Source: Aquabacterium sp. A7-Y
GTDB lineage: Bacteria > Pseudomonadota > Gammaproteobacteria > Burkholderiales > Burkholderiaceae_C
DNA length: 64,000 bases
Assembly: GCF_026153205.1 (NCBI RefSeq)
Contig: NZ_JAPFBW010000021.1
Coordinates: 1 to 64,000 of the forward strand
Reading direction: 5' to 3'
The position numbers and the translations under genes were made by a program. Below, piece after piece: positions 18,632-27,042 of this stretch; positions within the stretch are counted from its first letter, which is position 1, and every line of letters starts with the position of its first letter. The notes under the pieces were generated by a model. It searched no databases. It was not told the DNA's origin and worked only from the letters and a program-made list of their open reading frames with translations.

Positions 18632-20203
18632 TCACTTCACGACGATCCACTTGTAGAGCATGAAGTTGTCGGCCTGCTGGACCAGCTCGATGTTCTTCTT
18701 GGCCGCCCACGCCAGCGACTGCTGGTGCAGCGGGATGTGGCCCACGTCGTCCTGGTGGATCTTGAAGGCCTCGCGGATCATCTCGTTGCGCCGGGCGGCG
18801 TCCGTCTCGGCCTGGATCTTCAGCGTCAGCTCGTCCAGCCGGGGATTGCTGTAGCTGCCCAGGTTGAACTGGCCCTGGCCCTTCTCGCCCGGGGTGGCCA
18901 TCAGCGCGTTGAGCGCGTTGTGGGCGTCGTAGGTGCCGGGCGTCCAGCCGAGCATGTAGAAGCTGGTGTTGCGGCTGAGGATCTTGGGGAAGTAGGTCGC
19001 CTTGGTCTCGGCCTGCAGGTTGACCTTGATGCCAACGCGCGCGAGATTGGCAGCCACCGCCTGGCAGACCTCGCCGTCGTTGACATAGCGGTCGTTGGGA
19101 CAGTTCAGCGCGACCTCGAAGCCGTTCGGGTAGCCGGCTTCGGCCAGCAGCTTTTTCGCCGCCTCGGGATCGTGAGGCAGGCGCTTGTTGAGCTCCGGCG
19201 CGAAACCCCGGATGCCGGGGGCCACCATCAGCGCGGTGGGTGTCGCGGCGTTGCGCATCACCCGGCTCTTGATGGTCTCGATGTCGATCGCCTGGTAGAC
19301 GGCCTGGCGCACCCGCTTGTCCTTGAACGGGTTCTTGCCCTTCACGCTGGAATACTGCAGCTCGTCGCGCTTCTGGTCCATGCCGAGGAAGATGGTGCGC
19401 AGCTCCGGGGCCAGCAGCACGCGCACCTGGGGCGAAGCCTTGAGGCGGTCGAGGTCCTGCAGCGGTACCGGCTCCATCACGTCGATCTCGCCGGACAGCA
19501 TCGCCGCGACCCGGGTCGCGTCGTTGCCGATCGGCGTGAACACCACCTCGTCGACATTGGACTCGATCTTGTCCCAGTAGCCGGTGTGGCGCACCAGCAC
19601 GGTCCGTGTCGAGGGCTGGCGCTCCTTGAGGCGGAACGGGCCGGTGCCGTTGGCACGGAAGCTGGCCGCGTTCTCGATACCCTTGCGGCGGTCGACCGGG
19701 TTCTCGGCCTTGTGGGTTTCGCACCAGCTGCGGCTCATCATGTAGACCAGCGAGATGACGTCCGGCAGGATGGGGAAAGGCGCCGTGGTCTCGATCTCGA
19801 CGGTGTGCGGGTCGATCTTGCGCACCTCCTTGATCGAGGAGGTGTAGCTGCGCATGTCCGACCCCTCGCTGGCCGCACGCTTGAAGGAGAACACCACGTC
19901 GTCGGCGCTGAAGGGCGCGCCGTCGTGGAAGCTCACGCCGCGGCGCAGCTCGAAGCGCCACACCGTGGGCGAAGGCTGGCTCCAACGTGTCGCGAGGCCC
20001 GGCACCAGGCCCAGCTTCTTGTCGTGCGCCACCAGCGGCTCGTAGACATTGCCGGTGAAGCTGAGCTGGAAGGACTCGTTGAGCGAGTGCGGGTCCATCG
20101 AGGTCGCGTCGCCCTGGTTGGCGATGCGCACCGTCTTGGCGCCGGCCAGGCCGCAGGCCGCGGCCAGCGCCAGGGCGATCAGGGTGGGCTGGAGCTTCGT
20201 CAT
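18632..20203 (-). CDS. Peptide ABC transporter substrate-binding protein (second of two)
   Basis: Periplasmic family-5 solute-binding protein (SBP_bac_5), 523 residues. It has a cleavable signal peptide (MTKLQPTLIALALAAACGLAGA, cleaved before KTVRIANQG). The Ala at -3 from the Cys argues against a lipoprotein. Family features include SMDPHSLNESF, the signature WRFELRRGVSFHDGAPFSADDVVFS (in part), FRANGTGPFRLK, and PEAAKKLLAEAGYPNGFE. It is a paralogue of the binding protein at 22557-24152: both share the FSADDVV/FTADDAV, NGTGPF and AEAGYPNGFEV segments and similar spacing. The start overlaps the stop of the M20 gene by 4 bp (ATGA), which couples their translation. Confidence 0.93.
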   Translation of the reverse strand: MTKLQPTLIALALAAACGLAGAKTVRIANQGDATSMDPHSLNESFQLSFTGNVYEPLVAHDKKLGLVPGLATRWSQPSPTVWRFELRRGVSFHDGAPFSADDVVFSFKRAASEGSDMRSYTSSIKEVRKIDPHTVEIETTAPFPILPDVISLVYMMSRSWCETHKAENPVDRRKGIENAASFRANGTGPFRLKERQPSTRTVLVRHTGYWDKIESNVDEVVFTPIGNDATRVAAMLSGEIDVMEPVPLQDLDRLKASPQVRVLLAPELRTIFLGMDQKRDELQYSSVKGKNPFKDKRVRQAVYQAIDIETIKSRVMRNAATPTALMVAPGIRGFAPELNKRLPHDPEAAKKLLAEAGYPNGFEVALNCPNDRYVNDGEVCQAVAANLARVGIKVNLQAETKATYFPKILSRNTSFYMLGWTPGTYDAHNALNALMATPGEKGQGQFNLGSYSNPRLDELTLKIQAETDAARRNEMIREAFKIHQDDVGHIPLHQQSLAWAAKKNIELVQQADNFMLYKWIVVK

Positions 20204-21435
20204 GGGGATCCTCCTCCTGGGTTGAGAGGCATCGCCTGTTCTGCAAGCGATGCAAACAGGGCCGACCCCAACGGCAGGATTTCGTCGTTGAAGTCGTAGC
20301 GCCCGCTGTGCAGGAAACAGCCCGGGTCGTTGGCCTCGCGGCCCTGTCCGATGCGCAGGTAGGCGCCCGGCTTGACCTGCAACATGAAAGAGAAGTCTTC
20401 CGCGCCCATGCTGGGCTGCAGGTCGCGCAGCACCTGCTCGGGCCCGACCAGCGACTCGGCGACACGTGCTGCGAACGTCGCCTCGGCCACGCTGTTGACG
20501 GTGGCCGGGTAGACCCGCTGGTAGTCCAGCGTCGCGGTCGCCCCCAGGCCCATCGCGACCGACTCGACCAGGCGCGCCAGGCGTTCCTCGATCATCTCCT
20601 GCACCTGGGGCCGGAAGGTCCGCACCGTGCCGACCAGCTTGGCCTGCCGCGGGATCACGCTCATCGCGCCAACGTCGCCCCCGTGCACCGCGCAGATGCT
20701 CAGCACCGCGTTGTCGAAGGGGCTGACGTTGCGCGACACCAGGCTCTGGGCGGCCGTGATGATGTGGGCCGACACCAGCACGGGGTCGACCGCGAGGTGG
20801 GGGTGAGCGCCGTGGCCGCCCTTGCCGGTGACGGTGATCTCGATGCGGTCGGCCGCCGCCATCATCGGGCCGGGCGCGACGCCGACCTGGCCCGCCGGCA
20901 GGTGGGGCCAGTTGTGCATCGCGTACACGGCCTGAGCCGGGAAACGCTCGAACAGGCCGTCGTCGATCATGGCCTTGGCGCCCGCGAACCCTTCCTCGCC
21001 GGGCTGGAACACCAGGTAGACGGTGCCGTCGAAGCGGCGCGTCTCGGCCAGGTAGCGCGCCGCGCCGACCAGCATCGTGACGTGGCCGTCGTGGCCGCAA
21101 CCGTGCATCAGGCCGCTGCGTCCGGAGCGCCAGGCGAAGTCGTTCTCCTCGCGCATCGGCAGCGCGTCCATGTCGGCGCGCAGCGCGATGCTGCGACCGG
21201 ACACATGCGAACGGCCACGGATGACCGCCACCACGCCGGTCTTGGCGATGCCGGTGTGCACCTCGTCGACGCGGGTCAGCTTCAGGGCCTCCACCACCCG
21301 GCTGGCGGTGCGGACCTCCTCGAAGCCGAGTTCGGGGTGGGCATGCAGGTCGCGCCGGAAGGCGGTGAGTTCCGGGTGAAAACGCGCGATGTGCGCGAAC
21401 AGGCCCTGCTGGGCGGCGTGGGTCAGGGCACGCAT
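20200..21435 (-). CDS. M20 family amidohydrolase / N-acyl-amino acid hydrolase
   Basis: Cytoplasmic zinc amidohydrolase of 411 residues in the M20D/aminoacylase (HipO, AmaA-like) group. The start region FRRDLHAHPELGFEE, metal-site motifs LRADMDALPM and MHGCGHDGHVTMLVGAA, the catalytic Glu in FQPGEEGFAGAKAMI and AMHNWPHLPAGQ are typical. The dimerisation lid begins GKGGHGAHPHLAVDP and a final metal ligand His is in CFLHSGRYDFND. Members cleave N-acetyl, N-benzoyl or other N-acyl amino acids, or dipeptides. It sits between the DppB-like permease (5 bp away) and the second binding protein (4-bp overlap), so the operon probably imports and deacylates an N-acylated amino acid or peptide. No signal peptide. 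Confidence 0.92.
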   Translation of the reverse strand: MRALTHAAQQGLFAHIARFHPELTAFRRDLHAHPELGFEEVRTASRVVEALKLTRVDEVHTGIAKTGVVAVIRGRSHVSGRSIALRADMDALPMREENDFAWRSGRSGLMHGCGHDGHVTMLVGAARYLAETRRFDGTVYLVFQPGEEGFAGAKAMIDDGLFERFPAQAVYAMHNWPHLPAGQVGVAPGPMMAAADRIEITVTGKGGHGAHPHLAVDPVLVSAHIITAAQSLVSRNVSPFDNAVLSICAVHGGDVGAMSVIPRQAKLVGTVRTFRPQVQEMIEERLARLVESVAMGLGATATLDYQRVYPATVNSVAEATFAARVAESLVGPEQVLRDLQPSMGAEDFSFMLQVKPGAYLRIGQGREANDPGCFLHSGRYDFNDEILPLGSALFASLAEQAMPLNPGGGSP

Positions 21436-21440
21436 GGTCG

Positions 21441-22424
21441 TCAGTGCGCTCCGGAAGCCTTGGTTATACGCAGCCGCGGGTCCACCGCGAAGTACAGCAG
21501 GTCCACGACCAGGTTGATCAGCACGAACAGCAAAGCGATCAGGCACAGGTAGGCTGCCATCACCGGGATGTCGGCGAAGGTCACCGCCTGAATGAACAGC
21601 AGGCCCATGCCCGGCCACTGGAACACCGTCTCGGTGATGATGGCAAAGGCGATCAGCGAGCCGATCTGCAGACCGGTGATGGTAATGACGGGCACCAGCG
21701 TGTTTTTCAGCGCATGCCCGAAATGCACTGCCCGGTCGGACAGCCCGCGGGCCCGCGCGAACTTGATGTAGTCGGTGCGCAGCACCTCCAGCATCTCGGC
21801 CCGCACGATGCGCATGATCAGCGTCAGCTGGAACACCGCCAGCGTGACCGCGGGCAGGACCAGATGCTTCCAGCCGTCCAGTGTCAGGAAACCGGTGCTC
21901 CAGGGGCCCAGCGACACGGTCTCGCCGCGGCCGAAACTCGGCAGCCAGCCCAGGGTCACGGAAAACACCAGGATCAGCAGGATGCCGATCAGGAAGGTCG
22001 GCAGCGAGACACCCAGCAGGGAGAGGGTCAGCAGCACCTGCGAGAGGAAGCTGCCGCGCCGCAGAGCGGTGTAGACCCCCATCGGGATACCGACCACGAG
22101 GGCCAGCACGCCGGCCACCATCGACAGCTCCAGGGTGGCGGGGAAGCGCTCGGCGATCAGACTCGAGACCTTGCGGCCCTGGCGCAGGCTGATGCCGAAC
22201 TCCCCCTGTACGGCGTTGCCGACGAAACGCGCGAACTGCACCGGGAAAGGCTGATCCAGCCCGAGGTCGGCGCGCAGGCGCGCGCGGTCTTCCGGCGTCG
22301 CGTCCTGCCCGAGCAAGTTGGTGACGGGGTCGCCGACGAACTGGAACAGCGTGAAGGCGATGAAGGCCACCGTGAGCATCACGATGACCGCCTGCATCAG
22401 GCGGCGAAGAATGAAAACGAACAT
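21441..22424 (-). CDS. Peptide ABC transporter permease (DppB/OppB type)
   Basis: Inner-membrane permease of 327 residues. It begins MFVFILRRLMQAVIVMLTVAFI and has the DppB features TLFQFVGDPVTNLLG, LRADLGLDQPFPVQFARFVG (split), six membrane spans and the EAA loop TDYIKFARARGLSDRAVHFGHALKN (in part, about 235-258). The C-terminus LLYFAVDPRLRI is diagnostic. It starts 132 bp after the first binding protein gene, downstream of a strong hairpin at 22519-22540. That arrangement usually lowers permease synthesis relative to the binding protein. Confidence 0.94.
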   Translation of the reverse strand: MFVFILRRLMQAVIVMLTVAFIAFTLFQFVGDPVTNLLGQDATPEDRARLRADLGLDQPFPVQFARFVGNAVQGEFGISLRQGRKVSSLIAERFPATLELSMVAGVLALVVGIPMGVYTALRRGSFLSQVLLTLSLLGVSLPTFLIGILLILVFSVTLGWLPSFGRGETVSLGPWSTGFLTLDGWKHLVLPAVTLAVFQLTLIMRIVRAEMLEVLRTDYIKFARARGLSDRAVHFGHALKNTLVPVITITGLQIGSLIAFAIITETVFQWPGMGLLFIQAVTFADIPVMAAYLCLIALLFVLINLVVDLLYFAVDPRLRITKASGAH

Positions 22425-22518
22425 CTGCACAGTCCCTGTCAGCGGCAGCGAGGGGTCGCCAGCGCCGCCGCGCAAAAACCAGCCCTGCCGGCCGAGGTCC
22501 ATCAGGCCAGCAAGGATC

Positions 22519-22540
22519 GCGCCGCCCTCACGGGCGGCGC
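22519..22540 (-). promoter_or_regulatory. Intercistronic stem-loop in peptide transporter operon
   Basis: GCGCCGCCC and GGGCGGCGC form a perfect 9-bp stem with a 4-base loop, 16 bp after the stop of the first binding-protein gene. No U run follows on the minus strand. Such hairpins between a binding protein and its permease genes typically protect the 3' end of the upstream message or reduce downstream expression. The rest of 22425-22556 contains no ORF. Confidence 0.55.
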
Positions 22541-22556
22541 ACCCGGCGAAACGAGA

Positions 22557-24152
22557 TCAGTTGATCTTGACGTTGCGGATGTCGACGCGATTGTCGGCGC
22601 GGTGGACCACGTCGACATTCTTTTTCATCGCCCAGGGGATGACCTGGTTGTGCAGCGGAATGTGGCTCACGTCCTCGCCCGACAGCAGCAGGGCCTGCTC
22701 GATCAGCTGGTTGCGGTTGGCCGGGTCGATCTCCTTCTTGATCCGCTCGACCAGTGCGTCGATGCGCGGATTGCTGTAGCGCCCGTTGTTGTAGTTGCCG
22801 TCGCCCTGCGCGCCGACGCTGCGCACCAGGGACTGCAGGGAGTACAGCGCATCGAAGGTCGGCACGCCCCAGCCCAGCATGTAGATGCTGGCTTCGTAGC
22901 GCTGGATCATCGGGAAGTAGGTCACCAGCGGCAGGGTGCGCAGCTTGGCTTTCACACCGATGCGGGCCCACATCGCGGTGACCGCCTGGCAGATCTCTTC
23001 GTCGTTGATGTAGCGGTTGTTGGGGCAGGCGAAGTCGACCTCGAAGCCGTTCGGATAGCCGGCCTCGGCCAGCAGCTTCTTGGCGCCAGCGACGTCATAG
23101 GGCAGGCGCGCGTCGGCCTTCTTGGTCCAGCCGTTGGCCTGCGGCGGGATCAAGGTGCCGGTGGGCTGGCTCAGGCCGCGCATCGTGTTCTTCTGGATCG
23201 CGGTGGCGTCGATGGCCTGGTAGAGCGCCTTGCGCACCCGCACATCCTTCAGCGGGTTCTTGCCCTTGACGTTGGAGCCGGGCAGTTCGTCGCGGAACTG
23301 GTCCATGCCGAAAAAGATGGTGCGGTTCTCGACACCGTCCACGACCTTGAGCGCCGGGTTGTTGCGCAGGCGGCCGAGGTCCGCGGGCGAGGGGTCGAGC
23401 ACCAGGTCGACCTCGCCGGAGAGCAGCGCGGCGATGCGGGTGGCCTCGGACTTGATCGGCGTGTAGACGATCTCGGTCACGTTGCCGGGCATCTTGCCCC
23501 ACCAGTTCGGGTTTTTCACCAGCACCATGCGCACGTCCTGGTCCCAGCTCTTGAGCATGAAGGGGCCGGTGCCGTTGGCGTTGCGGTGAGCGTGGTTCTC
23601 GTCCTTGCTCTTGATGTCCATCGGGGTGGTCGACTTGTTCTTCTCCGACCACTCCTTGTCCATCATGCGCAGCTCGGTCAGCTGGCGCAGCAGCACCGGG
23701 TTCGGCCCCTTGGTGAGGATGTCGATGGTGTAGTCGTCGACCTTCACCACCTTGTCGATGCCCTGCGTGAAGATGCCGTAGTTGGACGTCTTCTCCATCG
23801 CGCGCGTCAGCGAGTAGACCGCGTCGTCGGCCGTGAAGCTGGCGCCGTCGTGGAACTTGACGCCCTGCCGCAGGGTGACGCGCAGCTGGGTCGGGCTGAT
23901 CTGCTTGCTGCCGGTCGCGAGGATGGGTTCAACCTCGAACTTGTGGTTGTAATAGAAGAGCGTCTCGTAGACCGCCGCGTGGATGCCGCTGCCGAGCGCG
24001 TTGTTCTGCGAATGGATGTCCCAGGTCGGGATATCGCTGGCGCTGGCCCATTTGAAGGTCTTGGCCTGGGCGGTCGACATGCCGCCCACGGTCAGGGCAG
24101 CGGCAGCGCACGTCGAAGCGACGGTGGCCGCAAGGGAGAGGCGATGCACCAT
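22557..24152 (-). CDS. Peptide ABC transporter substrate-binding protein (first of two)
   Basis: Periplasmic SBP_bac_5 protein of 531 residues, first gene of the operon. The start at 24152 gives a good signal peptide (HRLSLAATVASTCAAAALTV then MSTAQA, cleaved before KTFKWASASD). Earlier in-frame starts would place extra residues before it. Family core: WDIHSQNNALGSGIHAAVYE, RVTLRQGVKFHDGASFTADD (in part), RNANGTGPFMLKSW, and KKLLAEAGYPNGFEVDFACP. GGAAG lies about 9 bp before the ATG. It is paralogous to the product of 18632-20203. Two binding proteins probably widen the substrate range of one permease complex. Confidence 0.93.
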   Translation of the reverse strand: MVHRLSLAATVASTCAAAALTVGGMSTAQAKTFKWASASDIPTWDIHSQNNALGSGIHAAVYETLFYYNHKFEVEPILATGSKQISPTQLRVTLRQGVKFHDGASFTADDAVYSLTRAMEKTSNYGIFTQGIDKVVKVDDYTIDILTKGPNPVLLRQLTELRMMDKEWSEKNKSTTPMDIKSKDENHAHRNANGTGPFMLKSWDQDVRMVLVKNPNWWGKMPGNVTEIVYTPIKSEATRIAALLSGEVDLVLDPSPADLGRLRNNPALKVVDGVENRTIFFGMDQFRDELPGSNVKGKNPLKDVRVRKALYQAIDATAIQKNTMRGLSQPTGTLIPPQANGWTKKADARLPYDVAGAKKLLAEAGYPNGFEVDFACPNNRYINDEEICQAVTAMWARIGVKAKLRTLPLVTYFPMIQRYEASIYMLGWGVPTFDALYSLQSLVRSVGAQGDGNYNNGRYSNPRIDALVERIKKEIDPANRNQLIEQALLLSGEDVSHIPLHNQVIPWAMKKNVDVVHRADNRVDIRNVKIN

Positions 24153-24362
24153 GAAAGTGACTTCCGAATATAAAACCCGCATGATCAGCAAAAGGCTTGC
24201 CACTCGTCAAAGGGGTATGCCCGAGGGCCGCCGGGCATGGCGCGGCGTGCCTGGCTTCGAGTTGTAATTGATACAGGCGCTTGTGGTTGAACCGGGTCCG
24301 GTCCGTTTGTCGGCTTTGCGTCAAACGACAGCTTGATTCTGTACCTTCGGCCGCTGAAATAA

Positions 24363-24388
24363 AAAGAGCCGCCCGAGGGCGGCTCTTT
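24363..24388 (-). terminator. Intrinsic terminator of the porin gene
   Basis: AAAGAGCCGCCC and GGGCGGCTCTTT form a perfect 12-bp stem with a 2-base loop. Read on the minus strand it is followed by TTTTTATTTC, a good U tract. It lies 38 bp after the porin stop. Between here and 24153 there is no gene. An AT-rich -10-like TATATT at 24167-24172 is too close to the binding-protein start to be a useful promoter. Confidence 0.9.
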
Positions 24389-24425
24389 GATCTTCCGGGT
24401 TCACTCGCGCAAGGCGAGCCAACGA

Positions 24426-25520
24426 TCAGAAGTTGTGCTGGATGCCGAGGTCGAAGGCGGTGCGACGCTTCAGGCTCTCGTCGTCGAACTTGGTCTTCGC
24501 GGAGCCGACGTCAGCGTACACCTTGGTGCGCTTGCTCAGCGGATAGTGGTAGCCCAGACCGAACTTGGTGATACGCAGGCCGTCGAGGCCGTCCTTGCCG
24601 CGCAGTTGGGTAACCACACCGCGCAGGTCGCCGCCGCCCAGCGGTGCCGACACGGCGAAGAGGAAGTTACGAGCCTTCGCGTCCTCGGTATCTTCCAGGG
24701 CCGTCTCGGTCTTGGATTGCGCCACGCTACCGATGAGCTTGGCGACACCCAGGTCATAGGAAACGGTGAAGCCGAAGCTGCTGGCGGTGTGGTCGTCGTC
24801 CAGGCCCAGTTCAGCCAGTGCAGGGCCATAAGTCGGCGACGAGGTCGTCATGCCGGGATTGAGAGACAGGAGCATGCCCGTGAAGCCGGTGGCCGCACCG
24901 CCACGGTGATAACCGAAGCCGGCGTACAGCGGGCCGCCCTTGTACTGGACGTTGAAGCCGATGTTGTGCTCGGTGTCGTCCTTCTCGGCCAGGCCGATGG
25001 CGGCCTGCGCCGTCAAGCCGCCCATGTCGGGGGTACGGTAACTGATCATGTTGCCGTAACGGGACACGGCAATACCGGCCGAGGTGTGCAGCATGCCGGC
25101 TTGCGCGACGGTGTCATAGCCCCAGGGATCGGCGGCGATGTTGGTCCAGAAGTACGGAGAGTAGTCGCGGCCGAGGCGCAATTCACCGAAAGCACCGGAC
25201 AGGCCGACCCAGGACATGCCGTCCCAGAAGGAGGCCGCGGAAGTGATATTGCCGCCGTCGGGCTGGAAACGGTGCTCGATCTGGAAGTTCGCTTTCAGGC
25301 CACCACCCAGGTCTTCCGTGCCACGGAAGCCCAGACGCGAACCCGCCTGCTCCCGGACCTGCAGCTTGTCGTTGCTGGGACCGCCGGTCAGGATGGACTC
25401 ACCGTCGTTGGCCTTCGCCAGGCCCATGTCGATCTTGCCGTAGATGGTCACGGCAGACTGGGCCGAAGCGGCGCCAGCAAAAGCACCCAGAACGGCGAGA
25501 GCGAGAAGAGATTTTTTCAT
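24426..25520 (-). CDS. Outer membrane porin (gram-negative porin family)
   Basis: Trimeric 16-strand general porin of the betaproteobacterial type, 364 residues. A 20-residue signal peptide (MKKSLLALAVLGAFAGAASA) precedes the mature start QSAVTIYGKIDMGLAK, which is the family consensus (xSVTLYGxxDxG). Alternating beta strands, the loop-3 region with LGRDYSPYFW and the C-terminal strand ending in FDLGIQHNF (terminal Phe for BAM recognition) are visible. GGAG lies about 9 bp before the ATG. It is monocistronic: terminator downstream and a 266-bp gap to the divergent coq7. The adjacent peptide operon could use it for outer-membrane entry, but this is only proximity. Confidence 0.93.
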   Translation of the reverse strand: MKKSLLALAVLGAFAGAASAQSAVTIYGKIDMGLAKANDGESILTGGPSNDKLQVREQAGSRLGFRGTEDLGGGLKANFQIEHRFQPDGGNITSAASFWDGMSWVGLSGAFGELRLGRDYSPYFWTNIAADPWGYDTVAQAGMLHTSAGIAVSRYGNMISYRTPDMGGLTAQAAIGLAEKDDTEHNIGFNVQYKGGPLYAGFGYHRGGAATGFTGMLLSLNPGMTTSSPTYGPALAELGLDDDHTASSFGFTVSYDLGVAKLIGSVAQSKTETALEDTEDAKARNFLFAVSAPLGGGDLRGVVTQLRGKDGLDGLRITKFGLGYHYPLSKRTKVYADVGSAKTKFDDESLKRRTAFDLGIQHNF

Positions 25521-25711
25521 TGCAACTATCTCCAGGGTTGAACAAGAGGTCCTGAGCGCCTTTTTGGTGTGGCGCTTCAGGCCGACCTCCTAATCGGAAG
25601 CTGCACGTATTCCACCAGAGCCGTTCGGCGGCGACCAGCGGAGGAACCACAAAAGCAGTCCCCTTGTTGCCAATTCGCAACGAGACGTTCGAACCTTGCC
25701 AAGAGCTGCCA

Positions 25712-25726
25712 CGGGTCAATGACCCG
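25712..25726. promoter_or_regulatory. Inverted repeat between porin and coq7
   Basis: CGGGTCA-A-TGACCCG is a perfect 7-bp inverted repeat in the 266-bp region between divergent porin and coq7. It could be an operator for either gene. The same region holds a leader inverted repeat near 25556-25580 (TGAGCGCC and GGCGCTTCA). No promoter here matches consensus well enough to annotate. Confidence 0.3.
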
Positions 25727-25786
25727 GTCAACCGATCGGCGTAGCGAGTTATCCTGATTGCCTGAACCATCTTCCGTGCTTCGACC

Positions 25787-26434
25787 ATGAGCCCTTCCGC
25801 CCTCGACGTGATCCTCGGGACGGCCGACAAGGCCTTGCGTACCGTCTTCGGCAGCCACCACGCCTCGCGTCCCCGGCCCCTGCCCGGCACCCCGCACGAC
25901 GCACCGGAGGCGCCGCTCAGCGATGCCGAGCGGCGCCTGGCCGGCGCCTTGATGCGGGTGAATCACGTCGGTGAAGTCTGCGCCCAGGCGCTTTACACCG
26001 GGCAGGCGCTGGTCACGCGCGATACGCAGCTCAAGGCCCACTTCGAGGCGGCCGCACGCGAGGAGACCGACCACCTGGCGTGGACCCGGCAGCGCCTGGA
26101 CGAACTGGGGGACCGCGCCAGCCTGCTGAACCCGCTCTGGTATGCCGGGGCGCTGGGCATCGGCATCGCGGCCGGGCGCCTGGCCGGCGACCGGGTGAGC
26201 CTGGGTTTCGTGGTGGAGACGGAACGGCAGGTCGAGCGCCATCTCGACAGCCACCTGAAGCGCCTGCCCGAGCAAGACCGCGCCTCGCGCGCCATCGTCG
26301 AGCAGATGAAGGAAGACGAAGCGCGCCACGCCCGCGACGCCGAGCAGGCCGGCGCGGCCACCCTGCCGCTGCCGGTGCGGCTGCTGATGCGGGCTGCCGC
26401 CAAGGTGATGACGACGACCGCGCACTACCTCTGA
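25787..26434 (+). CDS. coq7: 2-polyprenyl-3-methyl-6-methoxy-1,4-benzoquinone monooxygenase (Coq7)
   Basis: Di-iron hydroxylase of ubiquinone biosynthesis, used instead of UbiF in many betaproteobacteria. The 215-residue product has the paired carboxylate-bridged metal motifs: [15 protein letters not shown], then [10 protein letters not shown] (EETDH), then [10 protein letters not shown] and the last [11 protein letters not shown]. Two amphipathic helices around [19 protein letters not shown] form the membrane-association and quinone site. Length and motif spacing agree with the bacterial Coq7 family. It acts at the inner membrane surface. Downstream is the convergent osmC gene. Confidence 0.95.
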   Translation: MSPSALDVILGTADKALRTVFGSHHASRPRPLPGTPHDAPEAPLSDAERRLAGALMRVNHVGEVCAQALYTGQALVTRDTQLKAHFEAAAREETDHLAWTRQRLDELGDRASLLNPLWYAGALGIGIAAGRLAGDRVSLGFVVETERQVERHLDSHLKRLPEQDRASRAIVEQMKEDEARHARDAEQAGAATLPLPVRLLMRAAAKVMTTTAHYL

Positions 26435-26478
26435 GCGCCGGCGCCCGCGAGGCACCGCACCGACGTCGAGCAGCGCGC

Positions 26479-26901
26479 TCAGGCCTCGACAATCTCGAAG
26501 CTGGTCGTGATCTCGGCCGTCTTGCCCAGCATGATGCTCGCCGAGCAGTACTTGTCGTGCGACATCTGGATGGCACGCTGCACCGCCGCCTCCGGCACCC
26601 CCTTGCCAGTCACGACGAAATGCATCTGGATGCGGGTGAACACCTTGGGGTCGACCTCGGCCCGGTCGGCCTTGATCTGCACCTGACAGCCGCGCACGTC
26701 GTGGCGGCCGCGCTTGAGGATGAGCACGACGTCATAGGCCGTGCAGCCCCCCGTGCCGGCCAGCACGGTCTCCATCGGGCGCGGCGCGAGGTCGCGGCCG
26801 CCGCCGTCGGGCGCCCCGTCCATCGTCAGGAGGTGGCCACTGCCGGTCTCCGCCGAAAACGCCATGCCGGAGGCCGGCAGCCAGTTCACTGTGCATTCCA
26901 T
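26479..26901 (-). CDS. OsmC family protein
   Basis: Small peroxide-reducing protein family, 140 residues from the ATG at 26901. The two conserved redox Cys are present in LAGTGGCTAYDVVLIL and SHDKYCSASIMLGK, with the Arg/Glu environment RPMETVLAG expected for hydroperoxide chemistry. This subgroup (YhfA-like, starting MECTVNWLPASGMAF) is common in the Burkholderiales and differs from Ohr. Its function is probably organic hydroperoxide detoxification, inferred from family. It is transcribed away from a 348-bp regulatory region that also holds a palindrome and the candidate small RNA. Confidence 0.9.
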   Translation of the reverse strand: MECTVNWLPASGMAFSAETGSGHLLTMDGAPDGGGRDLAPRPMETVLAGTGGCTAYDVVLILKRGRHDVRGCQVQIKADRAEVDPKVFTRIQMHFVVTGKGVPEAAVQRAIQMSHDKYCSASIMLGKTAEITTSFEIVEA

Positions 26902-26985
26902 GAATGTGCTTCTTGCAAGGTGTGGAGAAAGTCGCGATTTTGTGCGGCGCGGCGCCCGGTGCCCAGCGCGCTGCGCCTTGAAAAA

Positions 26986-26997
26986 ACGTTCGAACGT
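26986..26997. promoter_or_regulatory. Perfect 12-bp palindrome upstream of osmC
   Basis: ACGTTCGAACGT reads identically on both strands and lies 84 bp upstream of the osmC start, next to an A-rich/T-rich segment. It sits between the osmC gene and the rightward small RNA promoter, where an operator would be expected. No regulator gene is adjacent, so the binding protein is unknown. Confidence 0.4.
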
Positions 26998-27007
26998 GAT
27001 TTTTTTA

Positions 27008-27037
27008 TTGCACTGCACCATCGAACCACGTTAAACT
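27008..27037 (+). promoter_or_regulatory. Putative rightward promoter of the candidate small RNA
   Basis: TTGCAC at 27008-27013 is 17 bp from TTAAAC (27031-27036), or 18 bp from TAAACT, in an otherwise AT-rich stretch of a GC-rich genome. Start would be near 27043. A second -35-like TTGAAA at 26978-26983 lacks a matching -10. Moderate consensus match only. Confidence 0.45.
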
Positions 27038-27042
27038 CCCAT

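Noticed and set aside
24167-24172. TATATT as -10 for the first peptide-binding protein gene
   Set aside because: It would start transcription about 8 nt before the ATG, leaving no room for the ribosome binding site.
21444-24173. A plus-strand open frame of about 900 codons antisense to the peptide transporter genes
   Set aside because: It has no family similarity and lies exactly opposite three clearly recognisable genes; a GC-rich shadow.
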